A DNA stretch of 64,000 bases from M3007 sp044226205 (GTDB lineage: Bacteria > Bacteroidota > Bacteroidia > Chitinophagales > Saprospiraceae). Location of the stretch: contig JBGAHL010000001.1 of NCBI GenBank assembly GCA_044226205.1, forward strand, positions 372,001-436,000, given 5' to 3'. The translations under genes were made by a program, and so were the position numbers. Below the pieces are notes generated by a model. The model was not told the DNA's origin. It saw only the letters and a program-made list of their open reading frames with translations, and made no database searches. This document shows positions 1-7,916 of this stretch, piece after piece (within the stretch, counting starts at the first letter, position 1; each line of letters opens with the position of its first letter).

Positions 1-153
1 ATTTACGTGAGCGGCACCAATCTCTGGACCCGCCAGGAGTATTCCGGCTGGTCGCCCGAATTCCCGGGTAATTCGCCTTACGTAGTCGGCATCGATACCT
101 TGTATTATCCGTTGAACAAAACCTACCTTTTCGGACTGGACGTTACGTTCTGA
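1..153 (+). CDS. SusC/RagA-type TonB-dependent outer-membrane receptor, C-terminal end (partial)
   Basis: The window opens inside this gene; only the last 50 codons before a TGA stop are visible. They end in LNKTYLFGLDVTF, the closing beta-strand with a terminal aromatic residue typical of SusC/RagA outer-membrane barrels. The following gene is a SusD-type lipoprotein 37 bases downstream, the usual partner that forms a lid over the SusC barrel for uptake of glycans or peptides. The substrate cannot be told from this fragment. The call rests mostly on the SusD neighbour and the barrel-like terminus. Confidence 0.8.
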   Translation: MYVSGTNLWTRQEYSGWSPEFPGNSPYVVGIDTLYYPLNKTYLFGLDVTF

Positions 154-190
154 GATCGACAGGCTGAACATTCCTTTTTCTCATAAGAAA

Positions 191-1702
191 ATGATTGTCA
201 AGATGAAAAGTAAATATATCCTATCCACTCTCCTGCTCCTCCTGGGCGCAGGCGCCTGCCAGAAAAACTTTCTGGACCGCCAGCCGCCGGGCGAGCTGAC
301 TTTCGACAAATTTTTCCAGACATCCGATCAGGCCGTCGAAGCGACCAACGCCGTGTACGAGCAATTCCGCTCCTTCGACTGCATCGCTCTGGGTTATCTG
401 GGCGTCACCGATATCATCAGCGACGATGCCGACAAAGGCTCCATTCCCGATGACCAGCCGCCGCTGGGCGAGATCGACAACTTTGCTTTCGACCCGTCCA
501 ATACCTATTTCAGTGCGGTGTATCGCGGCTATTACCGCGCCATCGCCCGTGCCAACATCGCGATCGAGAACATCCCGAAAGTTGACATGGACCCCGCCCT
601 GCGCGACCGCCTGATCGGTGAATGCAAATTTCTGCGGGCGTACAGCTACTACCTGCTGGTGCAATGGTTCGGCAAATTGCCCGTCATTACCACCACGCTG
701 ACCTCGGAAGAGTATTACGCCCAGAGCCGCCAGTCGGTCAGCGAGGTGTACGACCAGATCGAGCGCGACCTTAAAGACGCCATCAATACACTGCCCAACA
801 AGGAAGACTATCCCGCTGCCGACAAGGGCCGCGTTTCCAAAGGCGCGGCGAAGGCCTTGCTGGCCAAGTTGTACATGCTGAAAAAAGACTACGTACAGGC
901 AGAAACCTACCTGCTCGACGTGATCAATTCGGGCAGCTACGCCTTGTTGCCGAAATACGCCGACGTGTTTACGCTCAGCGGGGAAAACAGCAGCGAGTCG
1001 ATCTTTGAAATGCAGTCCGTGGCACTGCCCACGCAGCAATCGGCCGGTCCCGGCTCCTCGCCCTACAACATGGTGCAAGGCGTGCGCGGGGTGCCCAACC
1101 TCGGCTGGGGCTTCAATCGCCCCTCCGACAACCTGATTTCGGCTTACGAAAACAGCCTCGACCCGCGCCGCAAGGCGACGATCATCTACGAAGGCGACCA
1201 GTTGCCCGACGGTACGGTGGTGCAGCCCAATCCGCAGATCTTCCAGCCGCGCTACAACAAAAAAGCATGGGTGCCCTCCCACCCCGGTTTGCAGGACAAC
1301 GGCCCTGGCAACATCCGCATCATCCGCTACGCCGACGTGCTCCTGCTGGCCGCCGAGGCCCTCAACGAAAACGGCAAGTCTGCCCAGGCTTTGACTTACC
1401 TCAACATGGTGCGCAAACGCGCCCGCGACTCCAGTCCCGTTCCGTTGCCGGGTTTGCTGCCCGACGTGACGATTACCGACCAGACGCAACTGCGGGAAAA
1501 AATCTACCGCGAACGCCGTGTGGAATTGGCCATGGAACAGCAGCGCTGGTTCGATCTGCTCCGCTGGGGCCGCGCAGCAAGCGCCATGCAGGCGGCAGGT
1601 AAAACCAATTTTACACCCGGCAAACACGAATTGCTGCCCATTCCGCAAACGGAAGTGGACCTGACCAATGGCCAGATCGAGCAAAATCCGCTCTATAACT
1701 AA
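191..1702 (+). CDS. SusD/RagB family nutrient-binding outer-membrane lipoprotein
   Basis: A 503-residue surface lipoprotein that would bind substrate and cap the SusC transporter encoded just upstream. The N-terminus has a short hydrophobic signal ending in a lipobox (LLGAGAC, Cys 23), followed by NFLDRQPPGELT, a standard SusD opening. A SusD-like N-terminal helical domain spans roughly residues 25-230 (LRAYSYYLLVQWFGKLPVIT is typical), and the RagB/SusD C-terminal domain runs to the end, with the characteristic RERRVELAMEQQRWFDLLRWG. An internal ATG at 203 gives a more ordinary signal peptide (MKSKYILST) and may be the true start. No glycoside hydrolase or peptidase lies next to the pair, so the substrate is unknown. 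Confidence 0.93.
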   Translation: MIVKMKSKYILSTLLLLLGAGACQKNFLDRQPPGELTFDKFFQTSDQAVEATNAVYEQFRSFDCIALGYLGVTDIISDDADKGSIPDDQPPLGEIDNFAFDPSNTYFSAVYRGYYRAIARANIAIENIPKVDMDPALRDRLIGECKFLRAYSYYLLVQWFGKLPVITTTLTSEEYYAQSRQSVSEVYDQIERDLKDAINTLPNKEDYPAADKGRVSKGAAKALLAKLYMLKKDYVQAETYLLDVINSGSYALLPKYADVFTLSGENSSESIFEMQSVALPTQQSAGPGSSPYNMVQGVRGVPNLGWGFNRPSDNLISAYENSLDPRRKATIIYEGDQLPDGTVVQPNPQIFQPRYNKKAWVPSHPGLQDNGPGNIRIIRYADVLLLAAEALNENGKSAQALTYLNMVRKRARDSSPVPLPGLLPDVTITDQTQLREKIYRERRVELAMEQQRWFDLLRWGRAASAMQAAGKTNFTPGKHELLPIPQTEVDLTNGQIEQNPLYN

Positions 1703-1758
1703 GGAATAAAGTCTGACCCATTTCGAACGCGGGTGGCATTGAAAAAGAGGCTAAAACC

Positions 1759-3144
1759 TCAATTCATGTCATCCGCGTTCCATTTTACGGCGGTAGCGAT
1801 GCTGCACAAAACGGCCGACAAGGCCAGAAACAACAGCACGTCGGGTGTTTGCAACGCCTGCGGGAGCCGCCCTGCCCAGCATGCCGCCAGCCAGGCCAGA
1901 CTCGCTGCCGCGACATTGACCAGGGCGCCGACAGCGTATCCCTGCCAGTGTCGGGCGTGCGGCATCAACAGGCCCGTCGACATTGCCGCAGTCTGAATCA
2001 ACAGCCAGCCCATGCCCCAGTCGAGCGCGAAGGCCGTCAGCAGGGCCGTCAAAGCCCAGAGCGCCAGGCCGGTTGAAAGGCCATAACGAGCCCTCAACAC
2101 CCACGGTAAGGCAGCCAGGGGCAATATCAAGGGGGCCGCCACGGCGAATTGCTGGGTGAGATTGACCAATAAAATGACCAGTAAGGACAGGCCGGGCAAC
2201 AGCAACAGTCCCTCGCGCGATTGCCAGATGAGCGGTGCAGCTTTTTTCAGCCAGATAAAAAATGCGGCAAACAGCAGAAAAGCCATCAGGGCAAATCCTG
2301 CGAGTTGGGCCCAGCCGCCGGGCTGCTCGTAACGCCGCGCCAGGGAGTCGAGTTTTTGTTCGATTTCGGGCGTTACCAGTTCGTTGTGGGCAATGATAGT
2401 TTCCCCTTTCCTGACCACGAGGCCTGTGCTCAACACGGCGGCGCGTTTTGCCCGAAGGGCTTCAAGGGTCATGGAGTCGGAATAAAACAGGTTGGGCGCC
2501 AGGCATTTCTCCAGTATGGGCAGGAGCATCTCAGGTTGGCGAAGGTTGCTGAACGGCAGGGAATCCGTCAACAGATCGTGGGCGCGCGACAGCGTAAACA
2601 ACTGATCGGCCGAGACTTTTCGGATTGAATTTCCCGAAGACACATACACCTGACGGCTCGGGGCATCGCGCAGAAAATCCTCCGTTTCGGGCGCCAGAAT
2701 ACCCGCTTCGTAGATTTTGTCGAGCATGGCATGGCCATAAGCATCGTAAGTGCCGGGGTTGGCCACCAGATCGGCAAACTGCGGGTCGTGCCGGCTGATC
2801 GAGGTTTGTTCGGCCAGCAGCTCGGAAAAGCGCTTGCCGCTCTTTCTGCCGACCTCGGCATTATTGATCAGGTAAGGGCCGTGTTCGGCTTCAACTTTTG
2901 CTGTGGCCGCTTTCACCTGATCCTCAGGGTAAAGCACCTCGTAATCAAAAGGCGCGTTCAGGCTTCTGTACAGCCAGGGTTGCCCCTGCTCGTATCGATA
3001 TGGAAATGGCGTTTGGCGCGGCAACAAAAAGGCAGTCAGCACCGCCGCGAATACAGCCAGCAGCAAAGGCGACCAGCCGCGCGGGTCCGAAGGCCCTGAA
3101 AGGGCGGGGAAATTACCCGAACCGATTGTCCTGAGCCAGCTCAT
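1759..3144 (-). CDS. PgpH-like 7TM membrane protein lacking the HD phosphohydrolase domain
   Basis: About 461 residues from the ATG at 3144. It starts with one membrane helix, then PWLYRSLNAPFDYEVLYPEDQV, the conserved opening of the extracytoplasmic 7TMR-HDED domain of PgpH/YqfF phosphodiesterases, and later VVRKGETIIAHNELVTPEIE, the conserved end of that domain. Seven more hydrophobic segments follow (about residue 280 to the end). Family members normally continue into a cytoplasmic HD domain that cleaves cyclic di-AMP. Here the protein stops right after the last helix (TAVKWNADDMN), and only 56 bases separate it from the convergent susD stop. The membrane and sensor core is intact but the catalytic domain is absent. 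The open frame extends to 3219, but the extra N-terminus looks non-coding. The role is unknown; it could be a sensor or receptor remnant. Confidence 0.72.
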   Translation of the reverse strand: MSWLRTIGSGNFPALSGPSDPRGWSPLLLAVFAAVLTAFLLPRQTPFPYRYEQGQPWLYRSLNAPFDYEVLYPEDQVKAATAKVEAEHGPYLINNAEVGRKSGKRFSELLAEQTSISRHDPQFADLVANPGTYDAYGHAMLDKIYEAGILAPETEDFLRDAPSRQVYVSSGNSIRKVSADQLFTLSRAHDLLTDSLPFSNLRQPEMLLPILEKCLAPNLFYSDSMTLEALRAKRAAVLSTGLVVRKGETIIAHNELVTPEIEQKLDSLARRYEQPGGWAQLAGFALMAFLLFAAFFIWLKKAAPLIWQSREGLLLLPGLSLLVILLVNLTQQFAVAAPLILPLAALPWVLRARYGLSTGLALWALTALLTAFALDWGMGWLLIQTAAMSTGLLMPHARHWQGYAVGALVNVAAASLAWLAACWAGRLPQALQTPDVLLFLALSAVLCSIATAVKWNADDMN

Positions 3145-3262
3145 GTCGTTTTGATCTTTGACGGGTTGGCAATGAAAAATGGAAGGAAAACAAAGGTCTG
3201 TAAAACAGCCTTTTATCATGATTACTGCTCAAAATGACTGTGTCTGAAAGGTAACCCTGCCC

Positions 3263-3814
3263 TCACTTTCGGGGTTTCCAGATGACTTCTTCCACATCCA
3301 TTTGTTGTGCGAGCATACGCGACAACACGAAAAAGTAGTCGGAAAGGCGATTGAGGTATTGCAATGCGAGTTCGGCGACCGGCGCCTTGCGGTGCAAGGC
3401 AACCACCAGTCGCTCGGCACGACGGCAGACCGTTCGGCACACGTGGCACAGGGAAACTGTCAGGTGGCCGCCGGGCAGCACGAAGTTTTTGAGGGGCGGC
3501 AATTCGGCGTCCATCGCGTCTATTTCCCCTTCGAGCAACTGAATGTCGCTTTCGTTCAGATCGGGCGGCGGCGGATTTTTGGCGGGGTCGGATGCAAGGT
3601 GAGCGCCCAGGGAAAAAAGGCGGGCCTGAATTTCGGCCAGCACCTCGCGCAGGTGTTCATCGTTTTGCGTGTCGCGGAGCATACCGATGAAGGAATTGAG
3701 TTCGTCCACGGTGCCGTAGGCATCCACACGCAAATGACTTTTCGGGACACGCCGCCCTCCGAAGAGCGCCGTATCGCCTTTATCGCCGGTTTTGGTATAA
3801 ATTCGGAAAGCCAT
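3263..3814 (-). CDS. Cob(I)yrinic acid a,c-diamide adenosyltransferase, PduO type
   Basis: 183 residues; transfers the adenosyl group of ATP to cobalt in cob(I)alamin, making coenzyme B12 in the cytoplasm. The start at 3814 gives MAFRIYTKTGDKGDT, the classic PduO N-terminus that binds ATP. The motif RVDAYGTVDELNSFIG follows, and near the C-terminus CRTVCRRAERLVVAL, the other family signature. The open frame reaches 4012 but the added 66 residues are low-complexity and would overlap the hairpin at 3834-3869. No other B12 genes are in the window, so this probably serves salvage of imported corrinoid. Confidence 0.93.
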   Translation of the reverse strand: MAFRIYTKTGDKGDTALFGGRRVPKSHLRVDAYGTVDELNSFIGMLRDTQNDEHLREVLAEIQARLFSLGAHLASDPAKNPPPPDLNESDIQLLEGEIDAMDAELPPLKNFVLPGGHLTVSLCHVCRTVCRRAERLVVALHRKAPVAELALQYLNRLSDYFFVLSRMLAQQMDVEEVIWKPRK

Positions 3815-3833
3815 TTGTCGGTGGTATGGTAGA

Positions 3834-3869
3834 GGTGGCGCCTTGCTCGACATTAAACAAGGCGCCACC
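3834..3869. terminator. Perfect 12-bp hairpin between two minus-strand genes
   Basis: GGTGGCGCCTTG (3834-3845) pairs perfectly with CAAGGCGCCACC (3858-3869) around a 12-nt loop. It sits between the lipoprotein stop (3882) and the adenosyltransferase start (3814). It is probably a terminator or attenuating stem for the lipoprotein transcript, although no T-run follows on the minus strand. Confidence 0.55.
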
Positions 3870-3881
3870 CAAAACGAGCAA

Positions 3882-4577
3882 TTATTGTTTTTGTTTCGGA
3901 GCAGGCTGTTGTTTGGGCGTATTGGCTGCGGGTTGCTTGGGTTTTGCTGCGGGCTGAGGCGCTTCACCGCGCGGATCGGCCTCTCCGGGCGCAGGCGGCG
4001 CCAGTTGCGCATCGGTCGAAGTCCGGGTCGCGGTCGAATCCGGCGCCGGAGGGTTCTGAATCTGGGTATCTTCTGCCGACCGCAAGCCCTGTTTGCCGAT
4101 GGCGGAATCGGGAATTACGGGCAGGGGTTTGCCATTGAGCGCGGCCCACACATCCGGAGCCCATTCGGCCAGCGGTTTCTGGAGCGCTGTTTTTTTCGTA
4201 CGACCCTGGGCCAGGGTAAGGCGATCCTTCAACAGTGCGAGCAATTTCGGGTTAGATCCCTGCAACGCACGAGCAACTTCGAAGTCGCCGGCCACGGCAA
4301 TCAGTTCAAGGCAGGAAACGGCGTGCCCCAGGGCATCGGAGCCATCGACAACACCGCTGAACTCATAAAATTCACGAATAGCTTTCAAATCGCCGCCTTT
4401 GGCTTTTTCCAGTACCGACTGGTATTTGAAACCTGCCCATTCGGCAGTTTTGAGGGCTTCGGGAGACACTTCGACGTCGCCGCTGTGGCTTCCGGAAGGC
4501 GGCGTATTCTGACAGCCAACCTGTACAAACGGAATGCTGAACAGCAAAAACAAGCCGAGGGATAACATATTTTTCAT
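3882..4577 (-). CDS. Predicted lipoprotein with proline/alanine/glutamine-rich tail
   Basis: 231 residues from the ATG at 4577 (MKNMLSLGLFLLF), which gives a signal peptide ending in the lipobox FVQVGC. Residues about 30-140 are predicted mostly helical and carry no motif I recognise. From about residue 165 the chain becomes a low-complexity tail rich in Pro, Ala, Gln and Lys that ends in KQQPAPKQKQ, probably disordered. The longer open frame to 4622 adds 15 unlikely residues before the signal. The function is unknown. It is followed by a strong hairpin, so it is probably a single-gene transcript. Confidence 0.65.
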   Translation of the reverse strand: MKNMLSLGLFLLFSIPFVQVGCQNTPPSGSHSGDVEVSPEALKTAEWAGFKYQSVLEKAKGGDLKAIREFYEFSGVVDGSDALGHAVSCLELIAVAGDFEVARALQGSNPKLLALLKDRLTLAQGRTKKTALQKPLAEWAPDVWAALNGKPLPVIPDSAIGKQGLRSAEDTQIQNPPAPDSTATRTSTDAQLAPPAPGEADPRGEAPQPAAKPKQPAANTPKQQPAPKQKQ

Positions 4578-4684
4578 GAGAATCTCGTGTTTAAGTGAAA
4601 GAAACGCCGCAAAGTTGGGCATTTCGAGGCAATTTTTAGTGAAGGGTATCGCAGTCCGGCTTTTTTTCTTGACAATGGATTCCC

Positions 4685-4692
4685 TACTTTTG
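4685..4692 (+). promoter_or_regulatory. -7 box TACTTTTG upstream of the yebC-family gene
   Basis: TACTTTTG fits the Bacteroidota -7 consensus TAnnTTTG exactly. It lies 47 bases before the ATG at 4740. A T-rich run (4661-4670) and TTGACA (4669-4674) lie upstream, but the TTG-to-box spacing is shorter than the usual 19-22 bases, so the -33 element is uncertain. Confidence 0.6.
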
Positions 4693-4739
4693 CGCCGCTT
4701 TTCAAAAAAGACTCTTTACCAAAATAAAATCTACGCAGC

Positions 4740-5456
4740 ATGGGACGCGCGTTTGAATTCCGAAAGGAACGCAAGTTTAAACGTTGGGCCGGCATGGCCA
4801 AAACCTTTACCCGTATCGGGCGCGAAATCGCCATCGCCGTCAAGGCAGGTGGTGACAACCCCGATTACAACCCTCGCCTCCGAGTGGCTATTCAGAACGC
4901 CAAGGCGGCCAATATGCCGAAATCCAACGTCGAAAATGCCATTAAAAAAGCCTCCGGCAAGGACGCCGAAAACTATCAGGAAGTCGTGTACGAAGGCTAC
5001 GGCCCCCACGGCGTGGCTGTCCTGGTAGAAACGGCTACCGATAACCCCACCCGTACCGTGGCCAACGTGCGCATGCACTTCGACCGCGGCGGCGGCGCAC
5101 TCGGCACCTCCGGCAGCGTGAGCTATATGTTCAACCGCAAAGGGGTGTTCAAAGTAAAAGCCGAAGGCCACAACTGGGACGATCTCGAACTTGAACTGAT
5201 CGACGCAGGACTCGAGGAAATCAAGCCGGAAGAAGAGGATATGGTGCTGTACACCGATTTCAAGGATTTCGGCGCTATGCAGAAAGCCCTCGAAGATCGC
5301 GGCATCGAGCCGAACAGCGCCCAGCTGGAATGGATTCCTACCCTGGCCAAAAAACTCTCCGATACCGAGGTGGAACAGGTGATCAAACTCATCGACCGCC
5401 TCGAAGAAGACGACGATGTGCTCAACGTTTTCCATACGATGGACATGTCTGAATAA
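4740..5456 (+). CDS. yebC: YebC/PmpR (TACO1) family protein
   Basis: 238 residues, the usual family length. It begins MGRAFEFRKERKFKRWAGMAKTFTRIGREI, a Bacteroidota form of the GHSKW...K..KIF.K..REI opening. It continues with NPRLRVAIQNAKAANMPKSNVENAIKKA and NPTRTVANVRMHFDRGGGALGTSGSVSYMFNRKGVF, all diagnostic. The family was annotated as a DNA-binding transcriptional regulator; newer work on YebC-type proteins links them to translation, including relief of ribosome stalling at proline stretches. Which role applies here is not visible. It is a single-gene unit with its own -7 box and a strong terminator at 5475-5511. Confidence 0.95.
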   Translation: MGRAFEFRKERKFKRWAGMAKTFTRIGREIAIAVKAGGDNPDYNPRLRVAIQNAKAANMPKSNVENAIKKASGKDAENYQEVVYEGYGPHGVAVLVETATDNPTRTVANVRMHFDRGGGALGTSGSVSYMFNRKGVFKVKAEGHNWDDLELELIDAGLEEIKPEEEDMVLYTDFKDFGAMQKALEDRGIEPNSAQLEWIPTLAKKLSDTEVEQVIKLIDRLEEDDDVLNVFHTMDMSE

Positions 5457-5474
5457 GGTCATCGACCAGCTTGC

Positions 5475-5511
5475 AAAAAAGCCCTTGCCTCCCGGAAGCA
5501 AGGGCTTTTTT
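5475..5511. terminator. Intrinsic terminator after the yebC-family gene
   Basis: The stem GCCCTTGC (5481-5488) pairs with GCAAGGGC (5498-5505), extended by A6 on the left and T6 on the right. The U-tract makes it a good rho-independent terminator on the plus strand, and the symmetry allows it to act in both directions. Confidence 0.88.
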
Positions 5512-5596
5512 CATGTAAAACAGCTAACTTGCTCCACGAAATGCGCCTGCTCGCTGCAATGCGCATCCTCCTGTCCTGAATTTTAAAACTACCCTC

Positions 5597-6169
5597 ATGG
5601 CTCACATCCAACTGGAAGCCCACCTGCCGGGCGTCACCGGCCTGCTCGAATACCGCAAGGACACCGCCGAGCCCTTGCGCGAACTCACCCAAATCCTCCT
5701 GCGCGGCGAATCCACCCTTACGGAAGCGGAAAGAGAACTGATCGCCACGGCCGTTTCGGGTAAAAACGAGTGCGTGTATTGCACCACCTCGCATGCCGCC
5801 GCCGCCGATGCCTATTTCGGCAGCAACGAGGTGTCGCAAAAAGTCAGGGAAGACTTCCAGACGGCGCCTGTCAGCGATAAAATGAAAGCCTTGCTGGCCA
5901 TCGCCCTGCAAGTGCAGGAAAGCGGGAAAAACGTTACCACCCAATCGGTGGAAAAAGCCCGTCAGGCCGGCGCCAGCGACCGCGAAATCCACGACACTGT
6001 CATGATCGCTGCCTTGTTCTGCTTTTACAACCGCTACGTGGACGGGCTTGGCACCTTTGCGCCCTCCGATCCGGTGTATTACGCCGAAATGGCCCAAAGA
6101 CTCAAAGAAAGAGGGTACCACAGGCCGGCCCAGGGGTATGACCAACTCAAAGACAAAAAGTATGCATAA
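5597..6169 (+). CDS. AhpD-like carboxymuconolactone decarboxylase family peroxidase (first copy)
   Basis: 190 residues, cytoplasmic. It carries the AhpD catalytic signature E-x11-C-x2-C-x3-H: the Glu in ERELIATAVSGKNE, then CVYCTTSH (about residues 61-68). In AhpD this redox pair reduces a peroxidase partner or hydroperoxides with the help of the Glu and His. Around residue 125 it has ASDREIHDTVMIAALFCFYNRYVDGLGT, which is repeated almost exactly in the paralogue at 7360-7911. It is the first gene of a four-gene operon; its last 8 bases overlap the MFS gene. The substrate is unknown, and whether it acts as peroxidase or decarboxylase cannot be read from sequence. Confidence 0.9.
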   Translation: MAHIQLEAHLPGVTGLLEYRKDTAEPLRELTQILLRGESTLTEAERELIATAVSGKNECVYCTTSHAAAADAYFGSNEVSQKVREDFQTAPVSDKMKALLAIALQVQESGKNVTTQSVEKARQAGASDREIHDTVMIAALFCFYNRYVDGLGTFAPSDPVYYAEMAQRLKERGYHRPAQGYDQLKDKKYA

Positions 6170-7379
6170 GGCTTCGAAAGCCGGTCAACGCTACCTGGTT
6201 TTTGGTCTTTGTTTTGCCGGCGGACTGCTGGGCGGACTGAACTCCACCCTGGTGTCGTCATACCTGCCGGAAATCCTGCGCGACCTCGCCCTGCCCGGGC
6301 AGGAAGAAAAAACGGGCGCAGCGATCAACGCCGCCTTTATCTACGGCATGTTGCTGGGCGGCCTCGTGCTGGGTTATCTCGGCGACCGCCTGGGGCGCAA
6401 GTTCGGGTTGCAAGCTTCGATGTTGTGCATCGGGCTGTTTACGCTGGCGACCGTCGGGGTGACCACGGCTTTCCAACTTGTGATTTGCCGTCTGCTTTGC
6501 GGCTTCGGGGTGGGTGGTATTTTGCTGAGCTCCGCCGTTTACATCTCCGAAATATGGCCCGCCGACCGCAAAAGCGTGGCCCTCGGCATTCTGTCGATCT
6601 GCTTTCCGGTCGGTATTTTCTCGGCGGGGCTCATTACGTATTCGGAACACAACTGGCGAATGGCCTTCTGGGAAGGGCTGATTCCACTGGGGCTGCTCGC
6701 AGCCAACCATTTTTTCATTGAAGAAAGTGCGGTATGGCTCGGCCGACGTCCGGCTGAAAGTGAAGAAAAACAACACGGATCATCCGGCCCAGACTTCTGG
6801 CGCAACGTGACGATCGGCAGCCTCATCTACGGCGCCATGCTGATCGGGCTGTGGGCGATCTTTTCCTGGCTGCCCACCTGGATTCAGACCATCGTGTCCG
6901 GCTCCGACGGCCAGCAGGAAAGAGGCGTCAGTATGATGATTTTTGCGGCGGGCGGACTGGCGGGCGGACTGGTTTCAGGCTGGATTTGCAGGATTATGGG
7001 CTTAAAAACCGTGCTCTTGTGGTGTTTCGGCGGCTGCTTTGTAGCCAGTTTGTACCTGTTTAAATTTACCCATTCCCTCAGTTGGCTTACCTACGCGGGC
7101 ATAGGAGTGATCGCCGTGTTTTTCGGCGCCAGTCAGGGGGTGTTGAATGTCTATATTCCCGAGTTGTTCCCCACCGAAGTGCGATCCATCGCTACGGGTA
7201 TTTGTTTCAATATCAGCAGGTTATTTACCGCTACGGCAGTCTTTTTTATCGGCTGGCTGGTCGAGACGCTGCACGGGTTCGGCAATGCCCTGTTTGTTTT
7301 TTCCTTCGTTTTTCTCGCAGGTTTTCTCATCACGCTGCTTTCAACCAATCACACCCGCTATGGCATACATAAATCTTGA
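6162..7379 (+). CDS. Major facilitator superfamily transporter, sugar/aromatic-acid porter type
   Basis: 405 residues from ATG 6162, which overlaps the stop of the preceding gene by 8 bases and so suggests translational coupling. It has about 12 hydrophobic segments. The loop 2-3 motif is YLGDRLGRKFG, and the repeated-half motif before helix 11 is PELFPTEVRSIATGICFNISR, common in the metabolite:H+ symporter and sugar-porter branches. It lies between two AhpD-like genes and overlaps the second by 20 bases, so all three are probably made together. It likely moves a small organic substrate that the neighbouring enzymes act on, or exports a toxic product. In-frame ATGs at 6138 and earlier are less likely starts. 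Confidence 0.92.
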   Translation: MHKASKAGQRYLVFGLCFAGGLLGGLNSTLVSSYLPEILRDLALPGQEEKTGAAINAAFIYGMLLGGLVLGYLGDRLGRKFGLQASMLCIGLFTLATVGVTTAFQLVICRLLCGFGVGGILLSSAVYISEIWPADRKSVALGILSICFPVGIFSAGLITYSEHNWRMAFWEGLIPLGLLAANHFFIEESAVWLGRRPAESEEKQHGSSGPDFWRNVTIGSLIYGAMLIGLWAIFSWLPTWIQTIVSGSDGQQERGVSMMIFAAGGLAGGLVSGWICRIMGLKTVLLWCFGGCFVASLYLFKFTHSLSWLTYAGIGVIAVFFGASQGVLNVYIPELFPTEVRSIATGICFNISRLFTATAVFFIGWLVETLHGFGNALFVFSFVFLAGFLITLLSTNHTRYGIHKS

Positions 7380-7911
7380 CGACAGCCTTCCCGGCATCCG
7401 CGGCCCGATGGCATTCAGCCCCGAAACCGCCGACCCGCTCAATCACCTGGCCGAGGTATTGCTCCGCTCCGACAACAACACCCTGAGCCGGGGCGAAAGA
7501 GAACTGATCGGCACTTACGTGTCTTATCTGAACGACTGCTTTTTTTGCCAAAATGCGCATGGCGGCATCGCCCAGCATTATTTGCAATGCGACATTCAGT
7601 TCATCGACGGAATCAAGGCCGATTTTGAAAAAATGGAGGTCTCCGACAAAATGAAAGCCCTGCTGGGCATCGCGGCGCAGGTTCAAAAAGGCGGAAAACA
7701 CGTCCGCCCCGAGCACATCGACCGGGCCAAAGCAGCCGGCGCCACCGACAAGGAAATCCACGATACCGTGCTGATTTCAGCCTTTTTCTGCATGTGCAAC
7801 CGTTATGTGGATGGCCTCGGCACCTCGGCCAACCCGGACCGGCAGTTTTATATCGACCGGGGTAAAATGAGAGCGGAAGAAGGTTACCTACATTTTGACC
7901 TCCACAAATAA
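7360..7911 (+). CDS. AhpD-like carboxymuconolactone decarboxylase family peroxidase (second copy)
   Basis: 183 residues from the ATG at 7360 inside the end of the MFS gene (20-base overlap). The open frame runs further upstream but that part is the MFS gene read in another frame. The AhpD signature is complete: RELIGTYVSYLND then CFFCQNAH, matching E-x11-C-x2-C-x3-H. It is clearly a paralogue of the gene at 5597-6169, sharing KMKALLGIAAQVQ..GK.V and IHDTVLISAFFCMCNRYVDGLGT at the same places. Two diverged copies flanking one transporter suggest a heteromer or two related substrates rather than simple redundancy. Confidence 0.9.
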   Translation: MAYINLDDSLPGIRGPMAFSPETADPLNHLAEVLLRSDNNTLSRGERELIGTYVSYLNDCFFCQNAHGGIAQHYLQCDIQFIDGIKADFEKMEVSDKMKALLGIAAQVQKGGKHVRPEHIDRAKAAGATDKEIHDTVLISAFFCMCNRYVDGLGTSANPDRQFYIDRGKMRAEEGYLHFDLHK

Positions 7912-7916
7912 CCGTT

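Noticed and set aside
221..1684. 487-codon minus-strand open frame opposite susD
   Set aside because: It lies entirely antisense to a clear SusD gene, has no family-like motif and a His/Val/Gly-rich shadow composition.
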